Positions 57,538 through 64,000 of a stretch of 64,000 nucleotides of DNA are shown piece by piece. The notes under the pieces are model-generated. The model had not been told where the DNA came from, searched no databases, and worked only from the letters and a program-made list of their open reading frames with translations. The translations under genes were made by a program, and so were the position numbers. Numbering within the stretch: position 1 is the stretch's first letter; every line of letters begins with the position of its first letter. Origin of the DNA: Opitutaceae bacterium (GTDB lineage Bacteria > Verrucomicrobiota > Verrucomicrobiia > Opitutales > Opitutaceae); the NCBI GenBank assembly GCA_028284385.1, contig JANQRT010000039.1:1-64000 (forward strand), given 5' to 3'.

Positions 57538-58047
57538 ATGAAACTGTTTACGGATAGTAGTGTATCTCCGGATACTGGCTTTGGGGTTGGTGGTTATTTG
57601 CTTCTTCAGCGGGCTGGAAAGAGTTCCGAAGCCTTATCTGATTCTGTTCAGCTTAAGTCATTTAAAGACGTTTCATCTACTGAATTGGAGCTTCGGACGT
57701 TGATTTGGGCATTATCTGAATTGGAAGAGGAGATTGAAAGTTTGTCAGTCTATACCGATTCGCAAAATATACTCAACCTCATTGAACGTAGAGAGCGTTT
57801 GGAGAAGAGCGATTTTAGAAATAGTTCGTGTGTTGAGCTTAAGCATGCGAGTTTATACAGAGAATTTTATGTTTTGCTCGATGAGATGGGCTTTGAGGTG
57901 AATAAGGTTAGAGGTCACAGTCGGATCAAAGATCGAAACGAAATCGAGAAGGTTTTTAGCGTGATAGACCGAATGACTCGAAAAGAGCTAAGAGAGTGTC
58001 TAAAAACTCGTAGAGTAATTAATCCACCCGCTTCTTACAGTCGCTAG
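57538..58047 (+). CDS. RNase H-like protein with C-terminus supplied by a MITE
   Basis: A 169-residue RNase H-fold protein. Metal-binding residues fit the family: Asp in LFTDSS near 6, Glu in STELELR near 50, Asp in VYTDSQN near 79, and Asp in SVIDRMTRK near 142. The last 19 residues and the stop codon come from the MITE-like repeat that begins at 57988 (residue 151), so the original C-terminus was probably replaced. The core fold is complete, so activity may remain. Activity would cut RNA in RNA-DNA hybrids. Confidence 0.7.
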   Translation: MKLFTDSSVSPDTGFGVGGYLLLQRAGKSSEALSDSVQLKSFKDVSSTELELRTLIWALSELEEEIESLSVYTDSQNILNLIERRERLEKSDFRNSSCVELKHASLYREFYVLLDEMGFEVNKVRGHSRIKDRNEIEKVFSVIDRMTRKELRECLKTRRVINPPASYSR

Positions 58048-58135
58048 AGTACACGGAGTTGTGGGAGAAGGACATGAAACCCCTCCGTATCTCTGTGTCC
58101 TCCGTGGTAAAATCAATTATGAGACTGTCTCTTAG
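57988..58135. mobile_element. MITE-like repeat, copy 2 (inserted in a gene)
   Basis: A 148 bp copy of the element at 54091, with terminal inverted repeats CTAAGAGAGTGTCT and, on the other end, the reverse complement CTAAGAGACAGTCT (12 of 14 match). It enters the 3' part of the RNase H-like gene, which stops within it at 58045-58047. Target-site duplications were not clear. It encodes nothing and probably moved with help of a transposase from elsewhere. Confidence 0.7.
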
Positions 58136-58146
58136 AAAACAACTAA

Positions 58147-58305
58147 CGAGATGAATGGTGCAAACAACTCCTCTTAGCTTCTAACGAAGAAATTGAATAT
58201 CAAGAAATGCTCCTCCTAAACATCAAGAACGGGTTCGAAATAACGGGAGTCTATAAGAGCTTGAAGGAAAAGCTTCCAGGCATCATCTTCGAGAAAGAAC
58301 TATAA
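58147..58305 (+). pseudogene. orphan 3' fragment of a gene, no start codon
   Basis: A frame of 53 codons with no start except an internal ATG at 58207; it reads DEWCKQLLLA, then IEYQEMLLLN and KEKLPGIIFEKEL, then stop. The coding quality is good, and it begins just after the MITE copy. It may be the tail of a cassette gene whose front was lost, or of the interrupted RNase H-like gene out of frame. The stop lies 5 nt before an attC-like left core. Confidence 0.4.
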
Positions 58306-58309
58306 TCGA

Positions 58310-58367
58310 GTCCAACCAATCGAGGCAACAAGGGCTAACGCCCTGTCGCCACACCAAGACGTTCGGT
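58310..58367 (+). other. attC recombination site
   Basis: Left core GTCCAAC (58310-58316, exact RYYYAAC) and right core GTTCGGT (58361-58367, one mismatch). The inner hairpin AAGGGC-TAAC-GCCCT extends through GGCAACA/TGTCGCC. The next ATG is 8 nt after the right core. It is 58 bp long, the short class. Confidence 0.65.
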
Positions 58368-58375
58368 CTGAAAAA

Positions 58376-58795
58376 ATGAAAAGCATTGTGACATGGATAG
58401 TCTACGTGTTCTGCATAGCGGTTATTGCGACCAATGGTGTGCAAGCTGAATCAATTGCTCCATTCGTTGTGAGCGTGAGCATGGAAATGGAGGTAAGTGG
58501 TGATGGCTATGGTCGAAAGACGACGCTAACGATTGTGGGAGCCGAACGAAAAGCTATTGAGATTTCCAGGAAATCAGAATTTATTAAATTCCTGGAAGAA
58601 CTGCCAGCTGACACGCTATTGAAATGCTCAGGCTTTAATGGCCCGTCATTCAAAAAGAAGAAGGCAAAAGATCATCACGGGCGCGAGTACGAATACCATG
58701 ACTTGTTTTGGCAATTCCACGATGAGAAGTTCTTTTTGAGGGATATCCGAAAATATAACGAAACGGTGATGACTTCGCTCTCAATTTCTGAATAG
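58376..58795 (+). CDS. secreted protein of unknown function
   Basis: A 139-residue protein with a signal peptide (about 1-24, ending VQA) and a small basic domain with KFLEELPADTLLKC and a KKKKAKDHHGREYEYHD stretch. No family was recognised. It starts 8 nt after an attC right core and is followed by another site after 10 nt, so it is a single-gene cassette. Confidence 0.6.
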   Translation: MKSIVTWIVYVFCIAVIATNGVQAESIAPFVVSVSMEMEVSGDGYGRKTTLTIVGAERKAIEISRKSEFIKFLEELPADTLLKCSGFNGPSFKKKKAKDHHGREYEYHDLFWQFHDEKFFLRDIRKYNETVMTSLSISE

Positions 58796-58805
58796 TATTC
58801 AAACT

Positions 58806-58880
58806 ACCCAACCATTCTATGGATACAAATCGCTCCAGTCGCTCCGCTCCTTTCACTTTTGTATCATTGGGACGTTAGAA
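58806..58880 (+). other. attC recombination site
   Basis: Left core ACCCAAC (58806-58812, exact RYYYAAC) and right core GTTAGAA (58874-58880, one mismatch at the last base). GGATACAAAT on the left pairs with TTTTGTATC on the right, and the loop contains two CGCTCC-type repeats. The next ATG is 1 nt after the core. 75 bp. Confidence 0.7.
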
Positions 58881-58881
58881 G

Positions 58882-59202
58882 ATGACTGGGATGAAATACA
58901 AAGGACTACTAGCTTTGAAGATCCATGTCATGATCGCTGTAATCGTCATTTGGAATATCGGTTTCATAGCGGCTATGCAAATTGACCCTATCCCTGGAGA
59001 TAGAACTATGCCCAAAGAAGGTGTAGCCATTATCTCCGCAACATGTCTTCTTGCCGCCCTTTTCACCTTAGCTATTGCGGTATCAAAGGAGGTTCAATCT
59101 GTCGTTTTAGCGCCAAAGAGAATGCATATGTTCTCTTCGCGACCCTACTATTTTATTTCCTTTGTGACAGGTGCTCTGGCTCTCTCATTCTACACTTTCT
59201 AG
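58882..59202 (+). CDS. small membrane protein, three predicted helices
   Basis: A 106-residue protein with hydrophobic segments at about 11-33, 50-69 and 84-104. No family was recognised. The start codon lies 1 nt after an attC core, and an imperfect palindrome follows the stop, so this is a one-gene cassette. Confidence 0.6.
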   Translation: MTGMKYKGLLALKIHVMIAVIVIWNIGFIAAMQIDPIPGDRTMPKEGVAIISATCLLAALFTLAIAVSKEVQSVVLAPKRMHMFSSRPYYFISFVTGALALSFYTF

Positions 59203-59216
59203 GAAGATGGAAATAC

Positions 59217-59285
59217 TTCTCATAAAGCATTTGAGGCAGTGTCGCCTTAACACCGCCGTCACCAGACTTTGACTATAAGTGAGAA
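59217..59285 (+). other. possible attC-like site
   Basis: TTCTCA-TAAAG (59217) and the inverse CTATAAG-TGAGAA (to 59285) form imperfect arms with GGCAGTGTCGCC/GCCGTC paired inside. The core boxes do not match RYYYAAC and GTTRRRY, so it is a weak or divergent site. The next ATG is 8 nt downstream. Confidence 0.35.
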
Positions 59286-59293
59286 TTGGATAA

Positions 59294-59674
59294 ATGAATA
59301 CACTCTTGAGCAATGAAGATGAATCAGTTCTTCGAGAGCTGGAAGAAGCGCTTTGGAAGGAAGATACTCGGTTCAACCCCGAATTCATGAACAGAATTCT
59401 CGCCGAGGATTTCTTCGAGATCGGGCGCTCTGGTAGAGTTCACACAAGAGCAGCCTGCTTGGCTGTCTCAAAGCAGAAACTGGATGCAAAGATTCCTCTC
59501 CCTGAATGGAGAGCTAGATCGATTGGAGAAGATGTCGCTCACGTGACCTACAATTCCGAAGTAAAATTTGGAGACAGTATCGAATATGGCCGAAGGAGCT
59601 CCATCTGGACTCGATCTAGCACCGGATGGGTACTCAAATTCCATCAAGGAACACCTTTTGAAAACCATACTTGA
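59294..59674 (+). CDS. DUF4440/NTF2-like small protein
   Basis: A 126-residue protein with an NTF2-like fold pattern: ELEEALWKEDTRF near residue 12, LAEDFFEIGRSGRVHT near 34, then AHVTYNSEV near 78 and STGWVLKFHQGTPF near the end, which matches DUF4440 and SnoaL-like proteins. Members have a cone-shaped pocket and may bind or isomerise small molecules. They are frequent in cassette arrays. Stop codon overlaps an attC-like left arm. Confidence 0.75.
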   Translation: MNTLLSNEDESVLRELEEALWKEDTRFNPEFMNRILAEDFFEIGRSGRVHTRAACLAVSKQKLDAKIPLPEWRARSIGEDVAHVTYNSEVKFGDSIEYGRRSSIWTRSSTGWVLKFHQGTPFENHT

Positions 59675-59726
59675 CCATCGCATTGAGGCAACGGCTTACT
59701 GCCACTGCCTCATGCGGACGTTATCG
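59672..59726 (+). other. attC-like recombination site
   Basis: A 55 bp hairpin: CGCATTGAGGCA pairs with TGCCTCATGCG with one extra-helical T. GGC/GCC forms the loop stem. The right core GTTATCG (59720-59726) and the left arm TGACCAT do not match the cores well, but the arm pairing is strong. It overlaps the stop codon of the DUF4440-like gene and ends the array. The remaining 225 bp before purA hold no clear gene. Confidence 0.5.
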
Positions 59727-59951
59727 AATGGCTGGTGTTGAAATAGAGTCGCCATAATCAACAGGCAAAGAGAGCTAGCCTAAATCTCGCGATCTAAACC
59801 GCTCCGCCACTACCGTTTCAACCAGTGCTCTGAAGCGGATTCTTTTGCTGGATTGGAGGAAGAGCATATCTCAAGGTTGACGGGTTTTGCGTGTCATTCA
59901 CTTGGCCAATCCAGCCGAAGACTGAGCTCGCTTCAAAACGAACTTTGAAAT

Positions 59952-61523
59952 ATGGCGTTAACTGAATTTAAGAGCAAATTGATAGCCGATTGCGGCATCA
60001 GTATGGGCGACGAAGGCAAGGGACGATTGATCCCCGAAGTGATCGAAGAGCTTCGTCAGAGTACGGGAGACGAGTCGCCCGTCGAAGTCGTTCTGAAAAT
60101 AAACGGAGGAGCGAATTCAGGCCACACGGCTGGTGGGCTTAAGCTCAATCTACTCCCGGCTGGAGTCATCGAGAAGTCGGTCAAGCATCTTGGCATTGGA
60201 GCCGGCGTAGTCGCCGATCCACGCAAGTTCTATTGGGAACTTAAGCCGCTCGATCACAAGGGCTATAACGTGACCAATCGTCTCGCGATTGATGAGCGCG
60301 CCATGGTCTCCGATGTGACTCACCGCCTACTCGATCTAGCCTGGGAATGGTATCGCTCGAATGTTATCGGCGAAGAGCCGCGCGGCAGCACCGGAAGAGG
60401 CATAACGCCCGCCTACCAAGACGAAGTCGGTCAGTTCCAGATTTACTACAGCGACTATCTTGCGGAGAAAGAGGATTTCGCTCGAAAACTGAAACAAAGA
60501 GCTGAACGGGCTTGCCTGGTCATCCAGCACGTGTGCCAGGTCTCCGAGGAGGCTTGGCATGGATTTTTCGATACGCTGAGCAAGGCGGAGAAACGGGCGA
60601 ACCAGGAATGGATTGACGAAGGTCTATTTCAGGAAAAGGAATTCGACTTTTCCGTTTTCAAGGGAGAACGCTCGTTCGAACTCGATCTCAGCCAGCTGGT
60701 GGAAATCTATTGGGAAGCCGGAACGCGACTGAAGGAACGCATAGCGGACGTTCGCGAGCTAACGATCAAAGCCAAGAATCGACAAAAGCATGTGATTGGC
60801 GAATACGGGCAGGCCTATTGGCTGGACAAGCGCCACGGCTTCTCGCCCAACGTCTCAGCCTCTCATACCTACGCCTCGGAGTTCTTCAACTCGGCTTGCC
60901 TACCCGTTCAGCCGCTGCACGTCTTTGGCGTGGCAAAGGCCTATGACACGAAAGTAGGTACCCATGTTTTCCTTACGGAAGTCAGCGAGCCCCATCCTCT
61001 TTTCGATCGACTGAGAAAACTGGAATTCGGCACTTCAACCGGTCGCCAACGAATGGTGGGCTGGTATGACGCGGTGGAAAAGGGAGACGCCCTTCGCTAC
61101 GGAGGTTTCGACGACCTCATGATCAACAAGATTGACCCGCTTGGCCATGGCGAAGGCTGGGACGGCCAATTGAAAATATGCGTCGCTTATGGGGATGGAA
61201 ATGAGAAACGATACTATCGCGTTCCCAGAAATGACGCCCTGAGGAAAACGCTTTCTCCCGTCTACCAGGAATACTCGGGCTGGAAGGAAGACATTTCGCA
61301 AATTCGATCCTTTGCCGACCTGCCAGCTGAAACTAAGGCCTATATCGCCGGGATGGCAAACGCCTTGCTGACCTGCGCCTACCATGGCGAGGAATGGCCG
61401 GACGAATTGCCAAATCTTCGATACGTCGGAGTGGGTCCTATGCCTTCGCAAATCATTCGCGACGTGCCTGAGACAAAAGAGCTTATCAAGCTGGATCAGC
61501 CCGTTGTAGAATCGAACGCCTGA
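59952..61523 (+). CDS. purA: adenylosuccinate synthetase, long divergent form
   Basis: A 523-residue protein against about 430 in most bacteria. The IMP/GTP P-loop GDEGKGRL near residue 20, NGGANSGHT near 51, GSTGRGITPAYQDE near 143, and STGRQRMVGWYDAV near 360 match PurA. The usual WGDEGKG is SMGDEGKG, and the FEGAQG motif is replaced by IGEYGQAYWL. It would join IMP and aspartate using GTP. The extra length is in the middle (residues 160-270). It could be a paralogue with altered use; a second purA would settle that. It lies just beyond the cassette array. Confidence 0.8.
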   Translation: MALTEFKSKLIADCGISMGDEGKGRLIPEVIEELRQSTGDESPVEVVLKINGGANSGHTAGGLKLNLLPAGVIEKSVKHLGIGAGVVADPRKFYWELKPLDHKGYNVTNRLAIDERAMVSDVTHRLLDLAWEWYRSNVIGEEPRGSTGRGITPAYQDEVGQFQIYYSDYLAEKEDFARKLKQRAERACLVIQHVCQVSEEAWHGFFDTLSKAEKRANQEWIDEGLFQEKEFDFSVFKGERSFELDLSQLVEIYWEAGTRLKERIADVRELTIKAKNRQKHVIGEYGQAYWLDKRHGFSPNVSASHTYASEFFNSACLPVQPLHVFGVAKAYDTKVGTHVFLTEVSEPHPLFDRLRKLEFGTSTGRQRMVGWYDAVEKGDALRYGGFDDLMINKIDPLGHGEGWDGQLKICVAYGDGNEKRYYRVPRNDALRKTLSPVYQEYSGWKEDISQIRSFADLPAETKAYIAGMANALLTCAYHGEEWPDELPNLRYVGVGPMPSQIIRDVPETKELIKLDQPVVESNA

Positions 61524-61560
61524 TCCATGGAACCTTTGAAGACGGCTTTGTAACCGTGAT

Positions 61561-62466
61561 TTAAGGACAAAGTATCTTCAACAGCCGGTAGAGCATTTCA
61601 AGTTTCGGCAAATCCACTCCAGCGGCTTTAGCCTGTCGAAGAGGTTCGCCCCAAATGGCCTCTACTTCCACCGGCTTGCCCTGCAGATAATCAATCACGC
61701 TCGAAGGTTTGTAAGCACCCATTCCATACGTTCTTTCAATGAGTTCCTGAGGTAGCTCGACCGGAATGGACATGTTCAAGGCCGAAGCGCCCAAGCGAAT
61801 CTCGTTCATCAGGTCCTTGGTGAGATCAAGCAGACCCCTATCCGAAAGAATCGTTTCCGTAGTAATGCCTCCCCCTGCGATGGTAAGGCCATTAAAGGGT
61901 ACGTTCCAGAGCAGCTTTTTCCATTGGGCCAAGCGCAAGTCATCGTAAACCGAACAATTCAAGCCGGCCTTATCGAAGAGCTCTTTCAGCTCATGGGTGA
62001 AGGGAGAAGCTTTTGCTTCGAACTCTCCAATCGAGATCGAGCCAAGTATGAAACAGTCCACTACGCCAGACCCTGCCCTGTTTAGGCAAATAAAGCAGAG
62101 GCCATTAAGCACTCGATTGTCAGGATGAAGACGAGCCAGCAGTCGGTCGTTCGAAAGGCCGTTCTGCAACGTGAGCAGAGAGGTTTTCTCTCCTACCAAA
62201 GGCCGAATCAGACCCTCAATCACATCATTGGAGGTCGACTTAATCGAGATGATGACCAGATCGCAGATCCCAATTTCCTCTGAGGACCGATAAACGTTGA
62301 TGGGATTCAGTTCGAAATCGCCGTCGGAGACTCGGATTTGAAGTCCATGGGCGCGCAGATGTTCGTAGTCGCTACGAGCCAGGAAATGAACGTCTTGACC
62401 GATACGGCTCAGCCTAGCTCCATAGTACAAGCCAACCGCTCCTGATCCGACGATTCCGATCTTCAT
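61561..62466 (-). CDS. panE: ketopantoate reductase
   Basis: A 301-residue protein of normal length. GIVGSGAVGLYYGARLSR is the NAD(P)-binding start; catalytic Lys is in QWKKLLWNVPFNGLT near residue 188 with NGL, and the C-terminal SSVIDYLQGKPVEVEAI with Glu is the family helix. The enzyme reduces 2-dehydropantoate to pantoate for coenzyme A. It is convergent with purA, 37 bp between stops. Confidence 0.88.
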   Translation of the reverse strand: MKIGIVGSGAVGLYYGARLSRIGQDVHFLARSDYEHLRAHGLQIRVSDGDFELNPINVYRSSEEIGICDLVIISIKSTSNDVIEGLIRPLVGEKTSLLTLQNGLSNDRLLARLHPDNRVLNGLCFICLNRAGSGVVDCFILGSISIGEFEAKASPFTHELKELFDKAGLNCSVYDDLRLAQWKKLLWNVPFNGLTIAGGGITTETILSDRGLLDLTKDLMNEIRLGASALNMSIPVELPQELIERTYGMGAYKPSSVIDYLQGKPVEVEAIWGEPLRQAKAAGVDLPKLEMLYRLLKILCP

Positions 62467-62562
62467 TTGTTCGTCTTGTTAAGGCGAGAATCGACACATT
62501 TGAAACAAGAAATCGTATCGGAATAAAAATTAGGCCATTCGTGTACGGTAAACGGCTTGCAC

Positions 62563-62736
62563 ATGATTAAATCGGATGAGGAAGCCCAAATTGGTGACAG
62601 CTTTATTCCTGGAATCCCCGTCCACGCCCGTGTGTTTACATTGGAAAAAGACGATTTTCCGGATTTCTTCACAAACAAGTGTGAATCTCTTAGTTTTTCA
62701 CCGCTTTTGAAGAGAGCGCGAAGAATTCTGGGATGA
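62563..62736 (+). CDS. short possible gene of 57 residues
   Basis: A frame from ATG 62563 that codes MIKSDEEAQIGDSFIPGI, then FTLEKDDFPDFF, and ends KRARRILG. Codon use is reasonable and it fills part of the 727 bp between panE and the GNAT gene. No ribosome-binding site or family was recognised, so it may be chance. A candidate only. Confidence 0.3.
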   Translation: MIKSDEEAQIGDSFIPGIPVHARVFTLEKDDFPDFFTNKCESLSFSPLLKRARRILG

Positions 62737-62921
62737 TAACCCCAAGCAGTTGTAAAAAACCGTAATCAACTTGGTTTGCGAGATTCGGCAAAACATTACA
62801 GACAGGTGAATTTCTCGCGACGTCGTGCAACTTGAAAGGTCGTGAAATGAATTGCCCGTTGGGATCCAAATCGATGAAAAATGTTCATATTTCAACATAA
62901 AGTTCTGATAATCTGTAGGTT

Positions 62922-63197
62922 ATGAAACAGATCACGTTTTTCACAGCAAAAGAACTCCGCGTTACGTTTGCGCAACGGGATCATTAGCAGCGATTCTGGC
63001 TTTCCGCTCTCGAAAAAGAACATCTTAAAGACATAAGACGCGGAAAGATTTTACAACTTGGCGACTCAATGGGAAGAAAGCCTCAATTGATACAGAGCAA
63101 ACCGGCGCCTCGAAGGGAGAATTCGATGACGTTAGCAAATTACTCGCAAGTTATTCACATTGCAAAAGTTGATGTGAATTTGGGCAAAACCGGCTAG
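62922..63197 (+). pseudogene. small gene broken by one stop codon
   Basis: A 92-codon frame from ATG 62922 (MKQITFFTAKELRV) to TAG 63195-63197 that is open except for a single TAG at 62985-62987. After it the frame continues FWLSALEKEHLKDIRRG, then GDSMGRKPQL and ANYSQVIHIAKVDV. The charged, helix-forming sequence looks like a real small protein inactivated by a point change. No family was recognised. The end overlaps the 3' end of the GNAT gene on the other strand by 4 nt. Confidence 0.35.
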
Positions 63198-63658
63198 GAT
63201 AGTGTGGAATTGGCGTTTTGCATCCTCTTGATAAAAGCGGTCTTCAAATCCTTGGAAAACCCTGCCGACTCGTAAAAAGCGAGAGTCCGATCATCCTTCC
63301 GGCCAGTCATGAGCATCACCTTGTAGCAATTCGACTCTTGAGCGAAATCCAACGCGTTGGAGAGGACTTTCCGGCCAAGACCCCTTCCTCTGAATTCGGT
63401 TCGAGTTACCACATTTTCAATCAGCCCATACGGACGGCATCCTCGGGTCAAATTGGGAATGATCGAGAGCACGCAGCTAGCAACGATTTGACTCGAATCG
63501 GTAATCAGAAAACAACGCGGCCCACCATCTTCGAAGAACTGCGCCCAAACGGATTGCAGCGTTTCCACTTCCGGGAGCGGGTCATCCACTTCATGCAGAT
63601 GCCGATACAAATCAAGAAGACCATCTAGATCATCCGAATTGGCGAGCCTTTCAACCAT
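63194..63658 (-). CDS. GNAT-family N-acetyltransferase
   Basis: A 154-residue acetyltransferase with VVTRTEFRGRGLGRKVLSNAL near residue 90, containing the R-G-x-G-L-G acetyl-CoA loop, and FYESAGFSKD near 129. The acceptor is unknown. It lies divergent from the HAD hydrolase start at the right edge, 125 bp away. Confidence 0.88.
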   Translation of the reverse strand: MVERLANSDDLDGLLDLYRHLHEVDDPLPEVETLQSVWAQFFEDGGPRCFLITDSSQIVASCVLSIIPNLTRGCRPYGLIENVVTRTEFRGRGLGRKVLSNALDFAQESNCYKVMLMTGRKDDRTLAFYESAGFSKDLKTAFIKRMQNANSTLS

Positions 63659-63783
63659 TTCGATGCGAAGCTATCCAAGGATCTCGCAAAGAGTCGATCC
63701 TCAATGAATCTCTATGGTGGAAATGATGATTAGTTCTTGAAGAGCGGAACGAAATCGAGCTTGTTCAAACGCTTGTACCCGCT

Positions 63784-64000
63784 ATGTCGCTACGAAATGA
63801 TCCTAATCAACTACAGTCGGTTCTCATCGATATGGACGGCACTTTGGTCGACCATTTTCAGGCTCTTTATCGATGTTATCGGTACGCTTCAGAGCAATTA
63901 GGAAACGAGCCCCCTTCACACGAACTTGTTAAACGAAGCGTCGGTGGATCCATGCCCGTCACGATCCGGAAATTCTTTCCCGAAGAGCAAGTGGAAGAAG
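63784..64000 (+). CDS. HAD-superfamily hydrolase, N-terminal part (cut by window edge)
   Basis: Frame from ATG 63784 to the edge, 72 residues seen. The HAD motif I is VLIDMDGTLVDHF (residues 13-25) with the nucleophile Asp, followed by a helical cap start. This is the phosphoglycolate-phosphatase-like subgroup; the substrate is unknown because the rest lies outside the window. Confidence 0.75.
   Translation, partial: MSLRNDPNQLQSVLIDMDGTLVDHFQALYRCYRYASEQLGNEPPSHELVKRSVGGSMPVTIRKFFPEEQVEE

Overview
This looks like chromosomal DNA from a free-living, probably aquatic, Gram-negative bacterium of the Verrucomicrobiota (class Opitutae as best guess). That placement is inference from gene content: secreted sulfatases and esterases, a Tat-exported sugar isomerase-like protein, family-43-like glycosidase, PadR plus HAAS-type membrane partner, SPFH-GYF plus zinc-ribbon pair, futalosine-independent menC/menE, and GroEL with a GGM tail. 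No rRNA, tRNA, CRISPR array or complete insertion sequence was seen.

Layout. Positions 1-4200: a run of small plus-strand genes (alpha/beta hydrolases, a DUF3788-like protein, a membrane protein, a VapBC-type toxin-antitoxin pair, a GNAT acetyltransferase) separated by imperfect hairpins that look like integron attC sites. 4268-6598: a minus-strand DUF418 membrane protein and a membrane-anchored AraC regulator. 6660-7360: a second, single-cassette-like unit with a Phd/ParE-type pair. 7530-18114: SDR plus Ada-like repair regulator, PadR/HAAS pair, short YidC paralogue, ribokinase, sulfatase, M1 peptidase, DEDDh exonuclease, globin. 18780-28815: alpha/beta hydrolase, porin, then a nitrate-type ABC transporter operon (periplasmic binding protein, unusually long permease, two ATPases), a cytoplasmic NasS-like sensor and a divergent LysR regulator. 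28965-42816: SPFH and zinc-ribbon proteins, second sulfatase, GT39-like membrane transferase, and a carbohydrate-related group (isomerase-like, esterase, GH43-like, clan-A glycosidase-like, dienelactone hydrolase, lactonase). 42967-54037: groEL, groES and dnaK, LON-domain protein, PolX, menE/menC, guaB. 54091-59726: a second, AT-richer array of small plus-strand genes with at least seven attC-like sites and two copies of a 148-149 bp MITE-like repeat. 59952-64000: a divergent purA, panE, degenerate small ORFs, GNAT, and the start of a HAD phosphatase.

The most interesting feature is the pair of cassette regions. Genes are all on one strand, start 0-15 nt after a GTTRRRY-like core, and end at or just before a RYYYAAC-like core, with the two cores joined by an imperfect palindrome. 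No integron integrase lies in the window, so these look like CALIN arrays (clusters of attC sites lacking an integrase), one of them sitting between the purine genes guaB and purA. The nitrate locus is the other point of interest: NasS-like sensor without an adjacent NasT, a two-hairpin leader before the binding protein gene, and a permease carrying about 200 extra coiled-coil residues. All calls are from reading the sequence; no searches were run.
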